NCBI RefSeq assembly: GCF_000621165.1 | Contig: NZ_KK211217.1 | Location: forward strand, 310,001 to 374,000 | Length of the DNA: 64,000 nucleotides | DNA from: Enterovibrio calviensis DSM 14347 | GTDB lineage: Bacteria > Pseudomonadota > Gammaproteobacteria > Enterobacterales > Vibrionaceae | Reading direction: 5' to 3' | Shown here: piece by piece, positions 25,318 to 34,002 of the stretch | Layout of the letters: each line of letters opens with the position of its first letter | Numbering within the stretch: position 1 is the first letter of the stretch | Made by a program: the position numbers and the translations under genes | Notes under the pieces: generated by a model | What the model saw: the letters and a program-made list of their open reading frames with translations, nothing else | Told to the model about the DNA's origin: nothing | Database searches by the model: none

Positions 25318-26991
25318 TCACTTTTGGGCATAAGCTTCATTGTGAACAGCTGCTACCGCACGACCTGAAGGATCTGCTGCGTTCTTGAAGCTCTCATCCC
25401 ACTCGATGGCTTTCGCGCTTGAACAAGCGATTGACGGGCCACCAGGAACACATTCCGCAGCGCTTGGTAGCGGGAACAACTCTTCAAAGATTTCACGGTA
25501 TGCGTAACCTTCTTTGGTTGTTGGTGTGTTGTAAGGGAAACGGAACTGTGCTGTTTCCATTTGTTGATCCGAGACTTTCTCTTCTGCAACGGCTTTTAGC
25601 GTATCAATCCAGTTGTAACCAACGCCGTCAGAGAACTGCTCTTTTTGACGCCATGCGATAGACGCTGGCAGGTAGTGCTCGAAACACTCACGCAAAATGT
25701 GTTTTTCCATTTTGCCGTTGCCACACATCTTATCTTCAGGGTTCAAACGCATCGCAACATCGATAAACTCTTTATCGAGGAAAGGTACACGACCTTCTAC
25801 GCCCCATGCTGCTAGCGATTTGTTCGCACGAGCACAGTCAAACATGTTCAGTGCCAGCAACTTACGAACGGTTTCTTCGTGGAATTCTTTCGCGTTTGGC
25901 GCTTTGTGGAAGTACAAGTATCCACCGAAGATTTCATCAGCACCTTCGCCAGAAAGTACCATTTTGATGCCCATTGCTTTGATCTTGCGGCCCATCAAGT
26001 ACATGGGTGTTGAAGCGCGAATGGTGGTGACGTCGTAAGTTTCGATGTGGTAAATCACATCGCGAATCGCATCAAGACCTTCTTGAATGGTGTAGGTCAT
26101 CTCGTGGTGAACCGTACCAATCTGGTCTGCCACTTCACGCGCAGCTTTCAAATCTGGTGCACCTTCAAGGCCAACAGCAAATGAGTGCAACTGTGGCCAC
26201 CAAGCTTCTGATTGGCCGTCGTCTTCAACACGCATTGCTGCAAAGCGTTTTGCAACTGCTGAAGTGATAGACGAATCTAGTCCGCCAGATAGGAGCACAC
26301 CGTAAGGTACGTCAGTCATTAGCTGGCGTCTAACTGCATCTTCTAATGCTTTGGTGAGGTCTTCTTTGCTCGTGGAGTTTCCTTGAACCGCCGCGTACTC
26401 GTTCCAATCACGAACGTAGTAACGGTGTGGTTCTGCGTCGCCTGAGCATAAGTATGAACCAGGAGGAAACTCGCTGATGGTTTTACATACCGGTACCAGT
26501 GCTTTCATCTCTGAAGCGACATAAAAGTTGCCGTGCTCATCGTGACCTTGGTAAAGCGGGATAATACCAATGTGATCGCGACCGACGAGGTAGGTGTCTT
26601 TTTCTTCATCGTAAAGAACGAAAGCGAAAATACCATTGAGCTCTTCAAGAAGGTCAGCGCCCATGTCTTGGTATAGCGCTAGGATCACTTCACAATCAGA
26701 ATCTGTTTGAAAGTCGTATTTTCCTTCGTAACGAGCACGAATTTCTTTGTGGTTGTAGATTTCGCCGTTGACCGCAAGGATGTGTTTTTTATCTGGGCTG
26801 TAAAGCGGTTGAGCACCACTGTTCAAGCCAACAATCGCAAGACGCTCGTGCGCAAGAATTGCGTTGTCTGAAGAGTAAATACCTGACCAGTCAGGACCAC
26901 GATGACGCAGCTTTTTAGACATTTCTAGCGCTGACTGACGAAGCGCAGTTGCATCTGACTTAATATCCAGAATGCCAAATACAGAACACAT
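25318..26991 (-). CDS. asnB: Asparagine synthetase B (glutamine-hydrolysing)
   Basis: Housekeeping asparagine synthetase: aspartate, ATP and glutamine give asparagine. The length of 557 residues is close to E. coli AsnB (554). It begins MCSVFGILDIKSD with Cys2 as the glutaminase nucleophile, followed by LRHRGPDWSGIY. The synthetase PP-loop GVLLSGGLDSSITSA is at about residue 232, and VLSGEGADEIFGGYLYFHKAPN is near 350. It is distinct from the longer AsnB-like protein in the exopolysaccharide locus. Its place next to the nag genes matches the E. coli order nagBACD-asnB. A perfect 10-bp inverted repeat lies about 135 bp upstream. Confidence 0.97.
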   Translation of the reverse strand: MCSVFGILDIKSDATALRQSALEMSKKLRHRGPDWSGIYSSDNAILAHERLAIVGLNSGAQPLYSPDKKHILAVNGEIYNHKEIRARYEGKYDFQTDSDCEVILALYQDMGADLLEELNGIFAFVLYDEEKDTYLVGRDHIGIIPLYQGHDEHGNFYVASEMKALVPVCKTISEFPPGSYLCSGDAEPHRYYVRDWNEYAAVQGNSTSKEDLTKALEDAVRRQLMTDVPYGVLLSGGLDSSITSAVAKRFAAMRVEDDGQSEAWWPQLHSFAVGLEGAPDLKAAREVADQIGTVHHEMTYTIQEGLDAIRDVIYHIETYDVTTIRASTPMYLMGRKIKAMGIKMVLSGEGADEIFGGYLYFHKAPNAKEFHEETVRKLLALNMFDCARANKSLAAWGVEGRVPFLDKEFIDVAMRLNPEDKMCGNGKMEKHILRECFEHYLPASIAWRQKEQFSDGVGYNWIDTLKAVAEEKVSDQQMETAQFRFPYNTPTTKEGYAYREIFEELFPLPSAAECVPGGPSIACSSAKAIEWDESFKNAADPSGRAVAAVHNEAYAQK

Positions 26992-27125
26992 AAATCCCTC
27001 TCTTACTTCCCTTTATGACGGTGTGGTGCGTCATTAAAATTTCTGTTGCCTCCAATTTGCCAATTTGAAGGAAAAAAGCAACCAGTTATGGAGAAAAAAA
27101 TAACAAACCTGATATGTATTTTAAT

Positions 27126-27159
27126 TTCATTCACCAAAACGGTCATTTAGGTGAATGAA
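27126..27159. promoter_or_regulatory. Inverted repeat upstream of asnB, candidate operator
   Basis: Perfect 10-bp arms TTCATTCACC (27126-27135) and GGTGAATGAA (27150-27159) around a 14-nt spacer, located 135-168 bp upstream of the asnB start and 65 bp past the antiporter stop. No T run follows on either strand, so an operator is more likely than a terminator. The regulator is unknown. Confidence 0.5.
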
Positions 27160-27223
27160 GTGTGGTTGATGGTTATTTTGTAACCAGTCTTGCGAGTGCT
27201 GGTCATTAATTATATCGGGATGA

Positions 27224-28792
27224 CTAAAGCAATTGATCTTTTACGTGACGGGCAAAACCTGCGCCCGCTTCGTTGTAGATGTTGTAGGCTTCATTCACAC
27301 CTAATGCCTTAAGTTGTTCAAGTTCATCGACATACTTTGCGATGGCTGCCACTTTACCTTCAAAGCCCATTTGGTTGATTTGTTCCATCGCAACCGTATT
27401 CGCCTGGCTGTTTGGCATTGCCAGTAAGATAAGTTCAATGTGGCGTGAAGAGGTCACACGAGACCAAAAGTCAGGATCGGTAGCATCGCCGTGAATGACA
27501 TTTCTATTGTTTGTACGATGAGTGGCAACAGACTCTTCACGGGTTTCTATGCCGAGTACCCTAGATGGGTCGTCTTTGGCAATTTCATCGTACGCGCCAC
27601 TTCCAATACGTCCCATGCCGAGAATAAGCACCGAAGCGTCTCCCAAGTCGATCAACTGATCGTTTCGGTGGATTCGTTCAGGGGAGGGGTCGCTAAAACG
27701 TGATGACACTGTCGAATAGATTTTGTGGCTGAACGTATTTAGAGGTGCTGACAGCACGAAAGAAAGGGACACGGCAATGGCGATTGCTACCAAGATGTTC
27801 CCAGGCATGATGCCCATTTGATAGGCAATGCCTCCGACGATTAAACCAAATTCACTGTAGTTAAAGAGGGTTAAGGAAGCGAATAACGATGTGCGAACAC
27901 GAAACTTGAACCCATTGAAGATGACGTAGTAGAGCAAACCTTTTAGCGGCAATAATACCAGAAGCAATAGCGCTATCATTAGCCCTTGCAACGTAGGTTG
28001 CTCAGATAGCCCGATGTTGAGAAAGAAGCAAACAAGAAACAGTTCTTTCAAGTTAAACAGTGATTTTGCCATTTCTGATGCACGTGCGTGTCCCGCCATC
28101 ATCATTCCAAGGATAAGCGCGCCGAGATCTGCTTTCATTCCTACCGCATCAAAGAAGCCAGCTCCCACGACTAATGCAAGGAAGATGGCATATAGCACCA
28201 ATACTTCGCCATGGTCCACACGATCTAACAGTTTGAAAAGTAGAGGACGTACTAAAGGAAGAGCGAACAACAGAAGCGCTTCTATGCCGGGGATTTTGCC
28301 TGATGCGACCGTCATGAAGATAACCGCGAAGATATCCTGCATGATGAGAACACCGATCGCGAGTGTGCCGTACGTGGCATTCATTTCGCCTTTTTCTTGC
28401 AGTGCTTTAATGGCAAAAACCGTACTGGAGAAAGAGAGCGCAAAGGCGATGAGTACGATGTCGTTGGTGGCAAGATCGGAAAAAGCGGAAAGACCAAGCG
28501 CTTTGAAGCCCAATAGACAGACAGAGAATAGGGCGGTTGTCAGCACGTTGTGCAGTGACGCGCCAAACCAGATCTCTTTATTAAGCAGCGATTTAACATC
28601 GAGTTTTAAACCAATGCAAAAGAGAAGCAGAGTGACACCCAAATCAGCCAGCGATTGAATCAGAGGCGTGGATGTGAATCCTACGGCATGCAAGACAAAG
28701 CCCGCAATCAAAAAGCCGACGAGGGGAGGCATATGGCAGCGTAGCATGAGTAAGCCGCTCACAAATGCAACTGCAATGATGACGAGATCCAT
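27224..28792 (-). CDS. CPA2-family cation/proton antiporter with TrkA-N domain (YbaL/KefB-like)
   Basis: Inner-membrane monovalent cation:proton antiporter. The first 380 residues form about 12 helices, with TLLLFCIGLKLDVKSL and LILGMMMAGHARA typical of Na+/H+ exchanger-type (CPA2) transporters. The C-terminal 140 residues form a TrkA-N/RCK Rossmann domain (VLILGMGRIGSGAYDEI...GDATDPDFW) that would sense nucleotide ligand. The start chosen is ATG 28792 (522 aa); a TTG 24 codons upstream extends the frame but adds a polar, non-family N-terminus. An AAGGA lies 12-13 nt before the ATG. It sits between nagC and asnB, where E. coli has nagD. The transported ion (K+ or Na+) is not known. Confidence 0.87.
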   Translation of the reverse strand: MDLVIIAVAFVSGLLMLRCHMPPLVGFLIAGFVLHAVGFTSTPLIQSLADLGVTLLLFCIGLKLDVKSLLNKEIWFGASLHNVLTTALFSVCLLGFKALGLSAFSDLATNDIVLIAFALSFSSTVFAIKALQEKGEMNATYGTLAIGVLIMQDIFAVIFMTVASGKIPGIEALLLFALPLVRPLLFKLLDRVDHGEVLVLYAIFLALVVGAGFFDAVGMKADLGALILGMMMAGHARASEMAKSLFNLKELFLVCFFLNIGLSEQPTLQGLMIALLLLVLLPLKGLLYYVIFNGFKFRVRTSLFASLTLFNYSEFGLIVGGIAYQMGIMPGNILVAIAIAVSLSFVLSAPLNTFSHKIYSTVSSRFSDPSPERIHRNDQLIDLGDASVLILGMGRIGSGAYDEIAKDDPSRVLGIETREESVATHRTNNRNVIHGDATDPDFWSRVTSSRHIELILLAMPNSQANTVAMEQINQMGFEGKVAAIAKYVDELEQLKALGVNEAYNIYNEAGAGFARHVKDQLL

Positions 28793-28899
28793 AAGTTGGT
28801 TAGTTTCCTTGCGTAAAAATGCCGCGTCAAAGCTGTTGCTAACTGAGAGCAACGACTTAACCAAAAGAAATAGAGGAAATTTTTAGGATTATGATAAAA

Positions 28900-28932
28900 C
28901 AAAGGCAACACAGTTAACCAGTGTTGCCTTTG
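28900..28932 (-). terminator. Terminator of the nagB-nagA-nagC operon
   Basis: Perfect 12-bp stem (CAAAGGCAACAC / GTGTTGCCTTTG) with a 9-nt loop, followed by TTTTAT on the minus strand, 38 bp beyond the nagC stop. Confidence 0.82.
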
Positions 28933-28970
28933 CAATTAGGCACTAAGCTGACACAAATTGTGTAACAGGC

Positions 28971-30185
28971 TTAGTCTTCTAGAAGCTTTTGAAGTAACAG
29001 GCCATTTAGCATCGCGCGTTTAACAAGAGCAAAAGCGCCGAGTGTTGGTGTTGATGATAAACCTGCAGCAACGATAGGAAGTTGTTGGTGGAATGCACGC
29101 AATGACTGATTTTCTACGCAGCGCTGAATAGCGGGGAACACCACGCTCTTTGCTTCAGTAATCTCTCCTGAAATGACCACCTGTTGTGGATTAAACAGGT
29201 TAATGGTCATCGCAATCGCTTTACCTAAGTGATTACCCACCTTGACCAAGACTTGGCGTGCAAGCTCATCCCCAGCGACAGCGGCGCGACAGATGTCTGA
29301 AACATCAAGGTCCTTTTTGCCTTGCAGCATGCTCTCATGACCCTGCGCGAGAAGTTGCTGCGCGTGCTCTATGATTGCCGGATTAGATGCCACGGTCTCT
29401 AAGCAGCCAAAGTTACCGCATTGGCATTTCTTTCCGAGTGGATCGATTTGAATATGACCAATTTCACCCACGTTGCGGTTATAGCCCAAAAACACCTGAC
29501 CGTTCACGATAATACCCGCGCCAGCACCGTTGTGAACACTGACAAGTAGGGTGTCATAGTAATTTTTACTCACCCCGAAATAATGTTCAGCCAATGCTTG
29601 TCCGCGCGTGTCGTTTCCAATGAAACACTGCACTCCAAATTCATCGCGAATTAAGTCACTAAGGGGTAATTTATCGATAGCAATATGTGGCATGTATTCA
29701 ACAATACCGCTTTCTGCGTCGACAAGACCGGGGAGTGAAATAGCAACAGCAATCAGTTCTTTTACAAAGTCTTGCTGTGTCGCGAGGAAGGTATGGAGGT
29801 GGTAAAGCAGACCTTCAATCAGTGTTTCTTGATTCGGGTAGTGGAAAGGCTCTTCGTGCTCGGCAAGCACTTTTCCGGACAAGTCGAACAGCGTTATCTC
29901 GATGCGTTCACGTCCAAGGCGGACAGCCAGAGAGTGGAAAGGGGCGCATTCGGTGGTCAACGAGATAGCTCGTCGACCTCCGGTGGACGCTTGTTGCGCG
30001 ACCTCTTTAATTAAGCCGCGCTCAAGCAACTGACGGGTAATTTTGGTAACACTTGCTGGAGCAAGGCTGCTCACATCAGCAATTTGGATTCGAGAAATCG
30101 GACCTTGTTGGTCGATGAGTCGATAAACGGCGGCACCGTTTAACTGTTTAACCAGATCTACGTTACCAATTTGTCCGCCTGTCAT
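28971..30185 (-). CDS. nagC: N-acetylglucosamine repressor, ROK family
   Basis: A 404-residue ROK-family repressor (E. coli NagC 406). It represses nag and chitin genes until GlcNAc-6-phosphate binds. The N-terminal winged helix (about residues 15-70) reads VYRLIDQQGPISRIQIADVSSLAPASVTKITRQLLERGLI. The ROK domain has the structural zinc motif GKKCQCGNFGCLETVAS (about 245-260) and the sugar-phosphate region GAGAGIIVNG. It is the last gene of the nagB-nagA-nagC operon, 7 bp after nagA. Candidate operators lie in the nagB-nagE gap. The N-terminus MTGGQIGNVDLVKQLN matches the family. Confidence 0.95.
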   Translation of the reverse strand: MTGGQIGNVDLVKQLNGAAVYRLIDQQGPISRIQIADVSSLAPASVTKITRQLLERGLIKEVAQQASTGGRRAISLTTECAPFHSLAVRLGRERIEITLFDLSGKVLAEHEEPFHYPNQETLIEGLLYHLHTFLATQQDFVKELIAVAISLPGLVDAESGIVEYMPHIAIDKLPLSDLIRDEFGVQCFIGNDTRGQALAEHYFGVSKNYYDTLLVSVHNGAGAGIIVNGQVFLGYNRNVGEIGHIQIDPLGKKCQCGNFGCLETVASNPAIIEHAQQLLAQGHESMLQGKKDLDVSDICRAAVAGDELARQVLVKVGNHLGKAIAMTINLFNPQQVVISGEITEAKSVVFPAIQRCVENQSLRAFHQQLPIVAAGLSSTPTLGAFALVKRAMLNGLLLQKLLED

Positions 30186-30192
30186 AAATGTC

Positions 30193-31329
30193 CTAATTCA
30201 ATGTATATTCGCCGTTAACTACAGTCGCTTTGACATTGAAATCGCGATCAAACACGGTCAGGTTAGCGACATATCCATTCTTGATAGCCCCTAGCTTGTC
30301 ATCCATACCGATTGCACGTGCTGGATACAAGGTTGCCATGCGGACCACTTCATCCAAAGCGATGCCTACATGTTCGACAGAGTTCTGTACTGCTTCAATC
30401 ATGGTCAATGCCGAACCGCCAAGTGTGCCATTCTCATCAACACACTTACCATCTCGGTAATATACTTTCTTGCCTACAAAAATAAAGTGATCCATGTCTG
30501 CTCCTGCTGGCGCTGCTGCGTCAGTTACAAGAATCAGTTTCTCACCTTTCAATTTTTGAGCAATTCGCACGTTTGCATAGTCAACGTGGAAACCGTCAAC
30601 AATAACGCCAGTGTAAACTTCAGGGGTGTCATAAATCGCCCCTACCATGCCAGGCTCGCGGCCAGCAATTGGTGTCATCGCGTTGAATAGATGCGTAGCG
30701 AACGTGATACCAGCTTTAAAGCCTTTACGTGCTTCCACATAGCTTGCGTTAGTGTGGCCGGCAGAAACAACAATGCCTGCCTCCGCCAGTTGGCGAATGT
30801 GTGCAGATGGCGTTAGCTCAGGTGCCAACGTCACTTTCGTCACGACATCAGCATTTTCAGTAATGAAGTCGATCATCGCATCGTCTGAACGACGGATGTA
30901 GTCAACACTGTGAATGCCTTTTTTGGCCACGTTGAGGTATGGACCCTCTAGATGCAAGCCCAACGCCTGATGTTGGTATTGTTCTTGATAGTCGCGAATC
31001 GCACTGACTGATGCCTTCATGTCTTCATCAGAAGACGTGATCAATGTAGGCAGAAAGCTGGTGCAGCCAGATTTTAGATTCGCCAAATGCATGGTGCGGA
31101 TCGTATCTGCAGTCACTTCATCGTTGAACATTACACCGCCACAACCATTGAGTTGTAGGTCGATGAAGCCAGGACTTAGGTAAGCGCCGTCCAGAGAACG
31201 GGTTTCAATACCTTCTGGCAATTCCTTTTCTGGACAAACGTTCTGGATCAAGCCGCCATCTACGATGACAGCATGATTATCCAGCACTTCGCTACCGGTG
31301 AAAATTCGGCAGTTAGTCAGTGCGTACAT
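30193..31329 (-). CDS. nagA: N-acetylglucosamine-6-phosphate deacetylase
   Basis: A 378-residue amidohydrolase that removes acetate from GlcNAc-6-P, giving GlcN-6-P for NagB. Family motifs are [16 protein letters not shown] (about residues 57-72), HLEGPYLN with the metal-binding Glu (about 128), SAGHTNASY with a His ligand (about 190), [18 protein letters not shown] (about 210-228) and [10 protein letters not shown] with the catalytic Asp (about 270). It lies 15 bp after nagB and 7 bp before nagC, one operon. Length and order match the gamma-proteobacterial nagBAC arrangement. Confidence 0.96.
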   Translation of the reverse strand: MYALTNCRIFTGSEVLDNHAVIVDGGLIQNVCPEKELPEGIETRSLDGAYLSPGFIDLQLNGCGGVMFNDEVTADTIRTMHLANLKSGCTSFLPTLITSSDEDMKASVSAIRDYQEQYQHQALGLHLEGPYLNVAKKGIHSVDYIRRSDDAMIDFITENADVVTKVTLAPELTPSAHIRQLAEAGIVVSAGHTNASYVEARKGFKAGITFATHLFNAMTPIAGREPGMVGAIYDTPEVYTGVIVDGFHVDYANVRIAQKLKGEKLILVTDAAAPAGADMDHFIFVGKKVYYRDGKCVDENGTLGGSALTMIEAVQNSVEHVGIALDEVVRMATLYPARAIGMDDKLGAIKNGYVANLTVFDRDFNVKATVVNGEYTLN

Positions 31330-31344
31330 GAATGCTTCCTTACC

Positions 31345-32145
31345 TTAAAGGTTTTTGATGTTTTCAGCTTCTAGCTCTTGGAAGTATTTAACTGTCTTCA
31401 CTTTCAGCTCAGCAGTCGAAGGCTCGTCACAAACCATCAGTGCTTTAGGATGCAGTTGAAGTGCAGACACTGTCCATAGGTGATTCACTGAACCTTCAAC
31501 CGCAGCTTGTAGTGCAAGTGCTTTGTTGTGGCCGGTGATTAGAATCATCACTTCTTGAGCGTCAAGCAGGGTGCCAACACCAATCGTTAATGCGTGTTTT
31601 GGCACTTGATTGATATCGTTATCAAAGAAACGAGAGTTAGCAATACGTGTGTCTTCAGTCAAGGTTTTGATACGAGTACGTGAAGAAAGTGACGATGCTG
31701 GCTCGTTGAATGCAATGTGACCATCGTTACCAATGCCACCCATAAACAGGTTGATCTTGCCGTACGATTTGATCTTTTCTTCGTAACGTTGGCATTCTGC
31801 TTCATGATTATCAGTGTTGCCGTTCAGCAAGTTGATATTTTCTTCTTTAATATCAATGTGATTAAAGAAATTGTTGTACATGAAGCTACGGTAAGATTCA
31901 GGGTGGTCTGCAGGGATGCCACAGTACTCATCCATGTTAAACGTAACAACGTTTTTGAAGCTTACTTCGCCTTGCTTATGAAGATTAATCAGTTGCTTAT
32001 AAGTGTTCAGAGGGGTACCGCCAGTCGGCAAACCCAGAACAAACGGACGATCTTCAGTTGGAGCGAATTTGTTAATAGTATCAACAATATGGCGTGCTGA
32101 CCAAAAGCCTACTTCATGTGCAGTTTGTAATGGGATAAGTCTCAC
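31345..32145 (-). CDS. nagB: Glucosamine-6-phosphate deaminase
   Basis: A 266-residue hexameric enzyme of the same length as E. coli NagB. It converts GlcN-6-P to fructose-6-P and ammonia. Motifs are [38 protein letters not shown] (active-site Asp), [21 protein letters not shown] and SRTRIKTLT. The start is GTG at 32145 ([13 protein letters not shown]), with RBS AGAGGT; no better ATG exists. It is the first gene of the nagBAC operon, divergent from nagE across a 265-bp control region. Confidence 0.97.
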   Translation of the reverse strand: MRLIPLQTAHEVGFWSARHIVDTINKFAPTEDRPFVLGLPTGGTPLNTYKQLINLHKQGEVSFKNVVTFNMDEYCGIPADHPESYRSFMYNNFFNHIDIKEENINLLNGNTDNHEAECQRYEEKIKSYGKINLFMGGIGNDGHIAFNEPASSLSSRTRIKTLTEDTRIANSRFFDNDINQVPKHALTIGVGTLLDAQEVMILITGHNKALALQAAVEGSVNHLWTVSALQLHPKALMVCDEPSTAELKVKTVKYFQELEAENIKNL

Positions 32146-32208
32146 GGTACACCTCTTAATTAATTCAAATTCAGACTATACAGCATAGTGGTTCTGTATC
32201 TTAGTTTT

Positions 32209-32232
32209 CATCATAAAATAAGTTTTATGATG
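32209..32232. promoter_or_regulatory. Perfect 10+10 bp palindrome, candidate NagC operator on nagB side
   Basis: Arms CATCATAAAA (32209-32218) and TTTTATGATG (32223-32232) with a TAAG spacer, 64 bp upstream of the nagB start. AT-rich symmetry of this size fits a ROK-family operator. It pairs with a second inverted repeat centred 85 bp away, like the two looped NagC sites of E. coli. Confidence 0.55.
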
Positions 32233-32266
32233 GTGCTAGCAAAAAACGGGATTACGTATCGTTTTG

Positions 32267-32282
32267 AGTGACAAAAATCACA
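32267..32282 (+). promoter_or_regulatory. CRP-like site between nagB and nagE
   Basis: The sequence AGTGACAAAAATCACA matches the CRP consensus TGTGA-N6-TCACA at all but the first base. It lies between the two candidate NagC operators, as CRP does in E. coli nagE-nagB. Confidence 0.6.
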
Positions 32283-32294
32283 ATTGCACCTGTT

Positions 32295-32316
32295 TTAATT
32301 TGCGGGGCGAAATTAA
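32295..32316. promoter_or_regulatory. Inverted repeat, candidate NagC operator on nagE side
   Basis: Arms TTAATTT (32295-32301) and AAATTAA (32310-32316) around GCGGGGCG. AT-rich arms with CG-containing inner bases resemble NagC sites. It lies about 95 bp before the nagE start. Confidence 0.55.
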
Positions 32317-32410
32317 TGGAATAAACTCCACCTGACTCACATTGGATAGTAAAAAAAGTCCCATGTTGTCATTACAACTCTGAGAAAGAACCACTATAGG
32401 GGGAACAAAG

Positions 32411-33907
32411 GTGAATATTCTCGGTTATTTCCAAAAAGTAGGTAAGGCGTTGATGGTACCAGTTGCCACACTTCCTGCCGCTGCAATCCTGATGGGTGTT
32501 GGTTACTTCATTGACCCGAATGGTTGGGGCGCTAATAGCGTTCTAGCTGCATTCTTGATCAAAGCGGGCGCCGCAATCATCGATAACATGTCTTGGCTAT
32601 TCGCAGTAGGTGTTGCCTACGGTATGTCTAAAGACAAAGACGGCGCTGCTGCTTTAGCAGGTCTTGTTGGTATGTACGTTGTTACAACGCTACTGTCTCC
32701 AGGTGCTGTTGCTCAAATTCAAAACATTGACCCAAGTGCTGTTCCTGCGGCTTTCGGTAAGATCCAGAACCAATTCGTTGGTATCTTGGTCGGTATCATG
32801 TCTGCTGAATTGTACAACCGTTTCTCTCACGTAGAACTGCATAAGGCATTGGCGTTCTTCTCGGGCAAGCGTTTGGTTCCTATCGTTACCTCTTTTGCTG
32901 CAATCATTGTATCTTTCATCCTGATGTACGTATGGCCTACTGTTTACGGTGGTCTGGTTAACTTCGGTGAAGGCATTCAAGGTATGGGCGAATTGGGTGC
33001 AGGTATTTACGCATTCTTTAACCGTCTTCTTATTCCTGTTGGTCTGCATCACGCGCTGAACTCAGTATTCTGGTTCGACGTTGCAGGCATTAACGATATT
33101 CCTAACTTCCTGGGTGGCGCTAAGTCTCTAGCTGAAGGTACTGCAACTGTTGGTGTAACAGGTATGTACCAAGCGGGCTTCTTCCCAATCATGATGTTCG
33201 GTCTACCAGGTGCAGCGCTAGCTATCTACCATACTGCTAAGCCTGAGAACAAAGAGAAAGTAGCATCTATCATGATCGCTGCTGGTTTCGCATCGTTCTT
33301 CACCGGTGTAACTGAACCGCTAGAATTCTCGTTCATGTTCCTAGCACCAGGTCTGTACGTATTGCACGCATTGTTGACGGGTATCTCTGTATACATCGCT
33401 GCATCGATGCAGTGGATTGCAGGTTTCGGCTTCTCTGCAGGTCTTGTTGACATGTTCTTGTCAACGCGTAACCCGCTAGCTGTTAACTGGTACATGCTGA
33501 TTGTTCAAGGTTTCGTATTCGCAGGTATCTACTACGCTGTATTCCGCACTGCGATCGTTAAGTTCAACCTGAAGACTCCAGGTCGTGAAGATCTTGATGA
33601 AGATGCACCAGCAAATGGCGTAGAAGGTTCTAAAGAGACCGGTATTCTGGCTCGCCAGTACCTGAAAGCGCTAGGTGGTCACGACAACCTAACGACTATC
33701 GATGCATGTATCACTCGTCTTCGTCTGACCGTTAAAGATGGCGCTCAGATCGACGAGAAAACACTGAAAGCACTTGGTGCGATGGGTGTTGTTAAACTGG
33801 GTACAAATAACCTGCAGGTTATTCTGGGTCCATTGGCAGAAATCGTTGCTGGCGAAATGAAGAAAGTTGGCACGACTGAAGATTTGTCTGAAATCAAACT
33901 GCCATAA
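32411..33907 (+). CDS. nagE: GlcNAc-specific PTS transporter, EIICB (no IIA domain)
   Basis: A 498-residue inner-membrane permease that imports and phosphorylates GlcNAc. The IIC domain (about residues 1-370) has the conserved start NILGYFQKVGKALMVPVATLPAAAILMGVGY and the GITEPLEFSF-type motif GVTEPLEFSFMFLAP. The IIB domain (about 415-495) has TTIDACITRLRL, whose Cys (about 432) is phosphorylated. The E. coli protein has 648 residues with a fused IIA; here IIA is missing, so phosphate must come from a separate IIA such as Crr. The start is GTG at 32411 with RBS AGGGGGA. A terminator follows. Confidence 0.94.
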   Translation: MNILGYFQKVGKALMVPVATLPAAAILMGVGYFIDPNGWGANSVLAAFLIKAGAAIIDNMSWLFAVGVAYGMSKDKDGAAALAGLVGMYVVTTLLSPGAVAQIQNIDPSAVPAAFGKIQNQFVGILVGIMSAELYNRFSHVELHKALAFFSGKRLVPIVTSFAAIIVSFILMYVWPTVYGGLVNFGEGIQGMGELGAGIYAFFNRLLIPVGLHHALNSVFWFDVAGINDIPNFLGGAKSLAEGTATVGVTGMYQAGFFPIMMFGLPGAALAIYHTAKPENKEKVASIMIAAGFASFFTGVTEPLEFSFMFLAPGLYVLHALLTGISVYIAASMQWIAGFGFSAGLVDMFLSTRNPLAVNWYMLIVQGFVFAGIYYAVFRTAIVKFNLKTPGREDLDEDAPANGVEGSKETGILARQYLKALGGHDNLTTIDACITRLRLTVKDGAQIDEKTLKALGAMGVVKLGTNNLQVILGPLAEIVAGEMKKVGTTEDLSEIKLP

Positions 33908-33936
33908 TTAAATTATACTGACTAATTAGTCAATAT

Positions 33937-33966
33937 AGCCGGCCCTTAGCGGGGTCGGCTTTTTTT
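33937..33966 (+). terminator. Rho-independent terminator of nagE
   Basis: GC-rich stem AGCCGGCCC / GGGGTCGGCT (one wobble) with a TTAGC-type loop and a run of seven T, 30 bp after the nagE stop. Confidence 0.85.
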
Positions 33967-34002
33967 GGGCCAAATTTGGCCATATTCGTAGGGTAAATAG
34001 AA

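Noticed and set aside
28014-28658. Plus-strand frame of 214 codons inside the antiporter gene
   Set aside because: Ser/Lys-rich translation typical of the antisense of a hydrophobic membrane gene.
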